A stretch of 43,071 nt of DNA from an uncultured Prevotellaceae bacterium. GTDB taxonomy: Bacteria; Bacteroidota; Bacteroidia; Bacteroidales; Bacteroidaceae. Below, one piece after another: positions 37,913 through 43,071 of the stretch (its first letter is position 1; the number at the start of each line of letters is the position of its first letter). The DNA lies in assembly GCA_947166345.1 (NCBI GenBank), contig CAMVDU010000022.1:1-43071 (forward strand), written 5' to 3'. The notes under the pieces were generated by a model. It worked only from the letters and a program-made list of their open reading frames with translations. It ran no database searches and was not told the origin of the DNA. Position numbers and translations under genes: made by a program.

Positions 37913-37920
37913 CAAAGTTA
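37913..37920 (-). promoter_or_regulatory. Promoter of the aminotransferase gene
   Basis: TAACTTTG on the minus strand with TTG (37940-37942) 19 bp upstream, 28 bases before the ATG. Confidence 0.65.
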
Positions 37921-37995
37921 CGCATTATTTTTGATACAGCAACGTTATTTTATGTTAAACGTGTGTATTATGTGGTATTATCCAACAAAAAAGCG

Positions 37996-38003
37996 TACCT
38001 TTG
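37996..38003 (+). promoter_or_regulatory. -7 promoter element of the zinc-ribbon protein gene
   Basis: TACCTTTG, 56 bases before the ATG at 38060. No -33 TTTG is visible. Confidence 0.55.
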
Positions 38004-38059
38004 AGCCGGTTTATGATGGATTCCTAAAACGATTGTTTAACGAATAATGATAAGAAACG

Positions 38060-39190
38060 ATGAAAGTATGTCCTAAATGTGGTGCAAACCTGAATGATGA
38101 GGTGATTGTCTGCACGGAGTGTGGTGCCTTGCTGTCCGGAGGAGGGCAGGAAGCTCAAGAGGTTCAAGAGACTCGAGAAGTTCAAGAGGTTCAAGAGGTT
38201 CAAGAGGTTCAAGAAACTCATGATGCCATGGAAAGTCCTGGCACCCAGGAGTTTTCTATCACTCCAGAAACTTCTGTAGCTTCAGAAGCTACCGAAGTCC
38301 TTGAGCCCACAGTTCCGGAAACTCCGGAAATCCTGGAAACTCCGGAAAGTCCGGAAATCCCTGTGGCTCCTGTCAAAGAAGAAAAGAAAAAGGAGAAGAC
38401 CCCCAAGACACCTAAGGAGAAGAAGAAAGGCGGTAAGATATGGCGGTGGATTCTTATTATCCTGTTAGTATTGTTAGTCGCAGCAGCAGGCACCGGTTTC
38501 TACCTCCACAGCACTGGAAAATTGGGCGAGGTCTTAGAACAGACAGGTCTCAATACGCTTTTGGAGAAGGTGGGAATCAACTACTCCAATGAAAGCAGCA
38601 AAAGCGAGAAGACCGAAGACGACGAGGATGAGGATGACGGTGACGAAGAGGAAAACGACGGAGATGAGGAAGAAACTGACGGCGACAACTCTGAGCCAAA
38701 GGATGATGGCGACGATGATCTGATTGACGAGAACAACCTGAACGATGGGAACGATACGCCTGCTGACGACAAAGTAGAACCCACAAAGTTTACCAATGAG
38801 CAGAAACCGTCGGAGCCGTCGAAGGCATCGAAGGCATCGGAGCCATCGAAGCCATCGAAGCCATCGAAGCCGTCGAAGGCATCGGAGCCCTCGAAGACAT
38901 CGAAGCCGTCGGAGGCATCGGAGCCATCGAGGCCATCGAGGTCTCAGATATCCCAGCCCACCTCGACCTATGTTACTGTGACTTCGAATATCCCCAAGGC
39001 GATGGTGACTGTCGATGGCGTGGATGTAGGATGGGCACCCTGGAGCGGTACGCTGAGTGCCGGCCGTCATATCTTCTCTTTGAAGGCCAAGAACAAGGCT
39101 AAATTGAAGACGCCCGACTTCAGTGTCAACGTCTCTGGCAACAATCAGACCATTCCTATCAACGTGCCAGACCCATCGGTTTTCAAGTAA
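38060..39190 (+). CDS. Zinc-ribbon, single-membrane-span protein with low-complexity arms and PEGA-like end
   Basis: A 376-residue mosaic protein of unknown function. A zinc ribbon (CPKC...CTEC; Cys 4, 7, 18, 21) is at the N-terminus. A Glu/Gln/Val repeat (31-52, unit EVQ), a Pro/Glu segment (86-101, PETPE units) and a Lys/Pro-rich stretch (107-126) lead to one membrane span (129-149). Outside come a long acidic segment (183-226), Ser-Lys-Pro repeats (250-294) and a C-terminal PEGA-like beta domain (303-374, TSNIPKAMVTVDGVDVGWAPWSG...GRHIFSL). Topology is probably cytosolic zinc ribbon and periplasmic PEGA. The repeats are near-perfect 9-bp DNA units, so their number is likely to vary between strains. 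Monocistronic, ending at a terminator. Confidence 0.8.
   Translation: MKVCPKCGANLNDEVIVCTECGALLSGGGQEAQEVQETREVQEVQEVQEVQETHDAMESPGTQEFSITPETSVASEATEVLEPTVPETPEILETPESPEIPVAPVKEEKKKEKTPKTPKEKKKGGKIWRWILIILLVLLVAAAGTGFYLHSTGKLGEVLEQTGLNTLLEKVGINYSNESSKSEKTEDDEDEDDGDEEENDGDEEETDGDNSEPKDDGDDDLIDENNLNDGNDTPADDKVEPTKFTNEQKPSEPSKASKASEPSKPSKPSKPSKASEPSKTSKPSEASEPSRPSRSQISQPTSTYVTVTSNIPKAMVTVDGVDVGWAPWSGTLSAGRHIFSLKAKNKAKLKTPDFSVNVSGNNQTIPINVPDPSVFK
38160..38215. repeat. In-frame 9-bp array GTTCAAGAG
   Basis: GTTCAAGAG-type units recur about six times, encoding EVQ/ETQ repeats at residues 34-52 of the zinc-ribbon protein. The central units are identical at the DNA level, including third positions, which points to recent slippage. 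Confidence 0.75.
38313..38361. repeat. In-frame 9-bp array CCGGAAANY
   Basis: Five units (four start CCGGAAA, one CTGGAAA) encode PETPEILETPESPEI. The same unit in inverse orientation fills the intergenic gap at 21361-21405. Confidence 0.65.
38814..38944. repeat. In-frame Ser-Lys-Pro repeat array
   Basis: About fourteen 9-bp units of the form CCATCGAAG/GCATCGGAG encode SEPSKASKASEPSKPSKP-type sequence. Unit identity includes synonymous positions. Confidence 0.75.
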
Positions 39191-39221
39191 AATTGAAACA
39201 TGAAACCTTCAAACATGAAAC

Positions 39222-39251
39222 AAAAAAAGGATGCCGCAGCATCCTTTTTTT
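39222..39251. terminator. Bidirectional terminator between the zinc-ribbon gene and ribBA
   Basis: AAAAAAAGGATGC pairs perfectly with GCATCCTTTTTTT across a CGCA loop. The flanking A and T runs make it work for both convergent genes. Confidence 0.88.
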
Positions 39252-39257
39252 GTTTGA

Positions 39258-40472
39258 TTACAAGTGCAATGTATGTCCCATGCGTTCCTGTTTCGTCTGC
39301 AGGTAACGTAGGTTATATTTGTTGGGTGTCACCTCGATAGGCACATTCTCCACAATCTCCAGGCCGTAGGCCTCCAGACCTACACGTTTCACGGGATTGT
39401 TGGTCATCAGTCGCATCTTATGAACTCCCAGATGACGTAGCATCTGCGCCCCGCAGCCGTAGTCACGCTCATCGGCCTTAAAGCCCAGACACAGGTTGGC
39501 ATCAACAGTATCGTAACCTTCTTCCTGTAACTTATAAGCCGCTAACTTGTTCATCAGTCCGATGCCACGGCCTTCCTGTTGCATATAGACAACGACGCCC
39601 TTGCCTTCCTCCTCAATCTTCTGCATGGCACGGTGCAGTTGTTCACCGCAGTCACAGCGCTTGCTACCCAGAATATCTCCCGTCATACATGATGAATGGA
39701 CGCGCACAAGGATAGGTTCGTCTTCTTTCCACTCACCCTTGATGAGAGCAAAATGTTCCTGTCCGTTGCTTTTCTGACGGAAGGGTATAATACGGAAATG
39801 ACCGTATTGCGTGGGCATGTCCACCTCCTCGCCCACCTCGATGAGCGACTCCTGTCGCAGACGGTAGGCAATGAGGTCCTTGATGGTAATAATCTTCAGA
39901 CTGTGTTCTTGGGCAAAAGCCTGCAGTTCTGGCAGACGAGCCATGGTACCATCGTCGTTCATAATCTCCATCAGCGCACCGGCAGGATACAGTCCTGCCA
40001 ACTTGCACAAGTCGACAGCTGCCTCAGTATGTCCGCTACGGCGCAGCACACCATTATCCTGGGCGTACAACGGATTGATATGTCCCGGTCGGCCAAAGGT
40101 CTGGGGTGTCGATGCGGGATCGGCCAGTGCACGAATAGTAGCGGCACGGTCGTGAGCCGACACGCCCGTGGTACAGCCTTCCAGCTTATCCACGGTAATG
40201 GTAAAGGGCGTACCCAGCACCGACGTATTGTCTTTCACCTGCCGCGGCAAGTCCAGCTCTTCACTGCGACTTATCGTGATGGGTGCGCACAATACGCCAC
40301 GGGCATATTTCAGCATGAAGTTCACCATCTCTGGCGTGATCTTCTCTGCTGCACAGATCAGGTCACCTTCGTTTTCACGGTCTTCGTCGTCCACAACGAT
40401 GACGAACTTCCCTTCGCGGAAGTCGTCGATGGCCGACTCAATGGTTGAAAGCATCTTATTGTCCATAATCAT
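39258..40472 (-). CDS. ribBA: Bifunctional 3,4-dihydroxy-2-butanone-4-phosphate synthase / GTP cyclohydrolase II
   Basis: A 404-residue riboflavin-pathway enzyme. The N-terminal half (about 1-205) is the RibB domain, with the acidic metal site [12 protein letters not shown] and the GHTEAAVDL segment; it makes the four-carbon unit from ribulose-5-phosphate. The C-terminal half is the RibA domain, with the zinc motif [15 protein letters not shown] and QQEGRGIGL; it opens GTP. Both active sites look intact. The start could also be the second Met, 2 codons on. It lies 32 bases after the LptF/LptG-type gene on the same strand and is probably cotranscribed with it. No FMN riboswitch is visible upstream. 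Confidence 0.95.
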   Translation of the reverse strand: MIMDNKMLSTIESAIDDFREGKFVIVVDDEDRENEGDLICAAEKITPEMVNFMLKYARGVLCAPITISRSEELDLPRQVKDNTSVLGTPFTITVDKLEGCTTGVSAHDRAATIRALADPASTPQTFGRPGHINPLYAQDNGVLRRSGHTEAAVDLCKLAGLYPAGALMEIMNDDGTMARLPELQAFAQEHSLKIITIKDLIAYRLRQESLIEVGEEVDMPTQYGHFRIIPFRQKSNGQEHFALIKGEWKEDEPILVRVHSSCMTGDILGSKRCDCGEQLHRAMQKIEEEGKGVVVYMQQEGRGIGLMNKLAAYKLQEEGYDTVDANLCLGFKADERDYGCGAQMLRHLGVHKMRLMTNNPVKRVGLEAYGLEIVENVPIEVTPNKYNLRYLQTKQERMGHTLHL

Positions 40473-40504
40473 TCATTTTTTCAGTTTTCTTTTGGGGAGG
40501 CTAT

Positions 40505-42400
40505 TCACATCGCCTCGATGGTTGCCACCATCTCACGATTGGTCTTCTCAATGACCTTTAAGTCCTTGTACAACCGCAACCTGAAACGGATCATACGGCA
40601 ATAGAAGAAGATACCGACGGGCAGCACCAGTCCCGTAATAGCATTGAGCCAACGCTGTCGGAACGGTCGTGTATGGGCATGGGTAGCCAGCACCGGGTAG
40701 TTGTTCAACAGATGAAGCACTTTCTTATTGCGCGTATTTCCCAAATCCTCTATGACCGCCTCTAACAGGTCGCTAATCTCTTGGATGCGCTGGTCGTCGC
40801 CAGGTCGGAAGAAGACCTTGATGGGGTTGGGCCACTTCCATAGTTTATGCTCCTGATGATACAAGGTGATATCGTCGGATATCTTTTTCAAAAGTTCAGT
40901 ATCATGTTGATAATCAGGATCGTAGATAACCACCTCTTTACGCATGACGTTACGTTTCTGTCGCAGTCCGAAGATGCGCATGAACAGCAGTCTATAGGCA
41001 TCGGCATTAAAGACCGTCGAGTCGTTGTTGGCCTTATAGGTAAAGAACACCGCCAATGGCGTGAGCACCATCGTCGAGATGCTCTTGCCGAACCACACCG
41101 TCCAGTTGTCATCACGTGCCATACGCATGCCCGAGTTCTCAAAGATATAATAGACGATAAACACGATGACCGAAATAATGACCGGCACGCCCAGTCCACC
41201 TTTGCGGATGATGGCACCCAAAGGAGCACCAATGAAGAAGAAGATGATACACGACAAGGCCAGTGTAAACTTTCCGATGGCCTCTATCATGTGCTGTCGC
41301 TCGTTCTTACTCATCTGCTTAGCAACCTCGGCCCTGAAACTCAGATCGGCAGTAGCATTCTGTGCCTGTCGCGCCGCCATCTTCACCACCTCACGACGGT
41401 TGTCGCTGGTGAGCTTGGCAAACATGTTGTCAACATTTGGCAGTGTTTTCTTCATTGCCTCCTTCAGACGCGCAGAATCACTGGCAGTCAGCGGGTTTTC
41501 GTTGAAAACATAATGTCGGGCCTCGTTATAGAAAGCATGTCCCACACTGTCGTTATAGACACGTATGGAGTCCAGGTCGTGCAAGATGCGCTTCAACGAC
41601 TTGGCCGCAGCTCTGTCGGCAATGGCACCATCGTCGGCCAGGTTGAACTCGTTGTCAAAGTCCAGCACAATCTGCTTGTGTGCAAACGACTCCCGACGGT
41701 AGGGCACCTGAGCCACACCGCCCATCTCCTGCTGTCGCATGTTCTCAAACCACTCACCACTCCACAACGTCAGTAGCAGGTGTTTCTTCTCTGCCGTCGA
41801 CTGTATCATGGCCGAGTCAGCCAGGATGATAGCCTGATCTTCATAGGAGTTGGTCTGTCGATAGACCATCACCCCATAGAGCATGCCTGTCTCCTTGTCC
41901 TTTTTCTCAACAAAGATATTGGTGTTAGGCAGTCCGTCATAGAACTGTCCTTCAGGTATCTCCAGCTCGGGACTCTTCTGTTTCATCGAGTAGAGCAGGC
42001 GTGCAAACGACTGGTTGGCTTCGGGGCCTATCACATCCTGAAAATAGAACGACACGCCGGCAATCATGATAACGATGACGATGAGCGAGCGCATGCTCTG
42101 CATCAGCGAGATACCGGCCGCCTTGATGGCTGTCAGTTCGGAGCTCTCTCCCAGATTACCAAAGGTGATGAGCGATGACAGGAGGATGGCCAGTGGCAGG
42201 GCCTGCGGTATGAGCATCAGGCCCATATACCAGAAAAACTGACCCAGCACATCGAGGGTCAGTCCCTTTCCGATGAGCTGGTCCACATAGCGCCACAGGA
42301 ACTGCATCATCAGCACAAACTGACAGATGAAGAATGTGCCCACAAAGAGCAGTCCAAACTGCTTCGCTACAAATATATCTATTTTTTTGACTATGCGCAT
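40505..42400 (-). CDS. LptF/LptG (YjgP/YjgQ)-family permease
   Basis: A 631-residue inner-membrane protein of the lipopolysaccharide-export permease family. N-terminal membrane segments (about 12-32, 55-80, 98-120) contain the family motif in YMGLMLIPQALPLAILLSSLITFGNL. A periplasmic beta-jellyroll region lies between about 125 and 370. Three more spans follow (about 375-395, 405-425 and 435-460). An added C-terminal stretch of about 150 residues contains a charged domain and one more hydrophobic segment (ITGLVLPVGIFFYCRMI). Bacteroidales usually carry such a single long form. It should extract lipopolysaccharide together with LptB, encoded elsewhere. It starts 13 bases after the START-like gene. 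Confidence 0.88.
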   Translation of the reverse strand: MRIVKKIDIFVAKQFGLLFVGTFFICQFVLMMQFLWRYVDQLIGKGLTLDVLGQFFWYMGLMLIPQALPLAILLSSLITFGNLGESSELTAIKAAGISLMQSMRSLIVIVIMIAGVSFYFQDVIGPEANQSFARLLYSMKQKSPELEIPEGQFYDGLPNTNIFVEKKDKETGMLYGVMVYRQTNSYEDQAIILADSAMIQSTAEKKHLLLTLWSGEWFENMRQQEMGGVAQVPYRRESFAHKQIVLDFDNEFNLADDGAIADRAAAKSLKRILHDLDSIRVYNDSVGHAFYNEARHYVFNENPLTASDSARLKEAMKKTLPNVDNMFAKLTSDNRREVVKMAARQAQNATADLSFRAEVAKQMSKNERQHMIEAIGKFTLALSCIIFFFIGAPLGAIIRKGGLGVPVIISVIVFIVYYIFENSGMRMARDDNWTVWFGKSISTMVLTPLAVFFTYKANNDSTVFNADAYRLLFMRIFGLRQKRNVMRKEVVIYDPDYQHDTELLKKISDDITLYHQEHKLWKWPNPIKVFFRPGDDQRIQEISDLLEAVIEDLGNTRNKKVLHLLNNYPVLATHAHTRPFRQRWLNAITGLVLPVGIFFYCRMIRFRLRLYKDLKVIEKTNREMVATIEAM

Positions 42401-42413
42401 CTGTTGTCAGCCA

Positions 42414-42812
42414 TCAATAGCCGCTCGACTGGTGCAGCCGCTCGATATTGCCGTCCCACAGCTCGTGCAGGTCGTCAATATCTTCCTCTACGGCATAGTC
42501 AACCACCAAGAGACAAAGGTCTTGCGTCAGCTCACTCTGACCAATGCGCATCTCCCAGAAGGCATTCTGGTCTTCCTCGTCAACCCATTGAAAACGGATA
42601 TGGCTGTTCTTTCTACGCTCCACGATGTTTGCTCGCAGCGTATGATGGGCGCCAAAGGGACTGCCCCATGTAAGACTCATCACACCATCGTCTTCTACAA
42701 CCTGATCAGCCAGCCATCGCTCAAGCCCGTGATCAGTGCTCATCAGTTGCCAAAGGAGATCGGGCTGACGTCCTTTTAGCGGATATTCTAAATTCAAACG
42801 TTTTTTTGCCAT
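42414..42812 (-). CDS. START-like (SRPBCC-fold) domain protein
   Basis: A 132-residue soluble protein of the START-like/AHSA1-type helix-grip fold. It begins LNLEYPLKGRQPDLLWQLMSTDHGLERWLAD, a typical first strand and helix, and continues with MSLTWGSPFGAHHTLRANIVERRKNSHIRFQW strands and a C-terminal helix (VEEDIDDLHELWDGNIERLHQ). Such folds bind lipids or other hydrophobic ligands. It is the first gene of a unit with the LptF/LptG permease and ribBA, and the link with the permease suggests a lipid-related or envelope role; this is inference. The start at 42812 gives the normal MAKKRLNLEYPL beginning. Confidence 0.82.
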   Translation of the reverse strand: MAKKRLNLEYPLKGRQPDLLWQLMSTDHGLERWLADQVVEDDGVMSLTWGSPFGAHHTLRANIVERRKNSHIRFQWVDEEDQNAFWEMRIGQSELTQDLCLLVVDYAVEEDIDDLHELWDGNIERLHQSSGY

Positions 42813-42866
42813 ATATGTCAGTCTAGGTTCTTAGTCCTATGAAACATCTCTATTACTTGTCGGCTA

Positions 42867-42874
42867 CAAAATTA
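42867..42874 (-). promoter_or_regulatory. Putative -7 element of the START-like/lptF/ribBA unit
   Basis: TAATTTTG on the minus strand, 54 bases before the ATG. No matching -33 element, so moderate support. Confidence 0.45.
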
Positions 42875-42990
42875 CAAAATTTATGAGAAACAAGACTATA
42901 GTCAACCCGTTTTTTTTCGTCCGACCAATAAAAAATGTTAAACCTTACACAATTCTTTCCATCTGACGCTCCGTTTTTCAGTTTATTTCG

Positions 42991-42998
42991 TACCTTTG
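42991..42998 (+). promoter_or_regulatory. Promoter of the tRNA-Met gene
   Basis: TACCTTTG, 21 bases before the tRNA 5' end, preceded by a T-rich stretch. A full -7 match at the right distance for a short tRNA leader. Confidence 0.65.
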
Positions 42999-43019
42999 CA
43001 CCCGCTTAACGCAAATCAT

Positions 43020-43071
43020 GGCGGGATAGCTCAGCTGGTTAGAGCGCATGATTCATAATCATGAGGTCGCC
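43020..43071 (+). tRNA. tRNA-Met (CAT anticodon), 3' end beyond the window
   Basis: The acceptor 5' strand GGCGGGA, the D arm (GCTC...GAGC), the anticodon stem CATGA/TCATG with loop TTCATAA (anticodon 43054-43056), the variable loop AGGTC and the first three bases of the T stem are all present. The anticodon stem lacks the three G-C pairs of an initiator, so this is an elongator Met tRNA or, less likely, an Ile tRNA with a modified CAT anticodon. The gene is cut by the window edge. Confidence 0.92.

Noticed and set aside
38024..38221. Leu/Asn-repeat reading frame on the minus strand
   Set aside because: It is the complement of the GTTCAAGAG coding array; period 9 opens all frames on both strands.

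Overview
The window looks like a Bacteroidales chromosome, most likely a Prevotella-type species. The signs are TAnnTTTG promoter elements in front of nearly every transcription unit, a complete SusC/SusD-type starch locus, an alpha-amylase with a type IX secretion C-terminal domain, doubled exbD genes with a tonB that has an acidic spacer, and a single long LptF/LptG-type permease next to ribBA. The genus is an inference; no rRNA gene is present, and only the 5' part of a tRNA-Met is seen at the right edge.

Layout. 1-2292: a leftward promoter for a gene outside the window, then two overlapping glycosyltransferase genes (GT4, GT2). 2279-21357: a starch/maltodextrin utilisation locus. On the minus strand an 8.6-kb operon runs susC, susD, susE-like, susF-like and an OmpA-family gene, and is followed by a separately promoted secreted GH13 alpha-amylase. 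On the plus strand lie a LacI-family regulator, an MFS maltose-type transporter, a SemiSWEET sugar channel, a DPE2-like 4-alpha-glucanotransferase and a SusB-type GH97 alpha-glucosidase. Starch would be cut outside the cell by the amylase, captured and imported by SusCDEF, trimmed in the periplasm by GH97, carried across the inner membrane by MFS/SemiSWEET and processed in the cytosol by MalQ. 21411-30714: housekeeping genes (hypothetical, thioredoxin, gltX, small membrane protein, gamma-carbonic anhydrase, GH35 beta-galactosidase, FMN-binding protein, deoD, DUF3109 protein, ung), separated or interrupted by unusual repeats. 30718-36525: an exbB-exbD-exbD-tonB-PstS-like-TPR operon that runs on into ung and the DUF3109 gene. 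36688-43071: an aspartate-type aminotransferase, a zinc-ribbon/low-complexity membrane protein, ribBA, an LptF/LptG-family permease, a START-like protein and the partial tRNA-Met.

Most notable. (1) A LacI-type operator (ATGCAAACGTTTGCAT or a near match) lies with its centre 62.5-63.5 bp upstream of the -7 box of all four starch-locus promoters (susC, lacI, malQ, amylase). All four lack a -33 TTTG, so the regulator probably activates. (2) A 48-codon remnant that looks like an internally deleted GxxExxY-family gene sits between inverted arrays of 9-bp repeats. (3) Several repeat families occur: a pair of TTCTCTAGAGAA-centred palindromes, chains of small hairpins, and short tandem arrays of period 7, 8, 9 and 11. 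Two repeat elements appear to lie inside the DUF3109 coding sequence, and a 22-bp repeat runs into the 3' end of the carbonic anhydrase gene.
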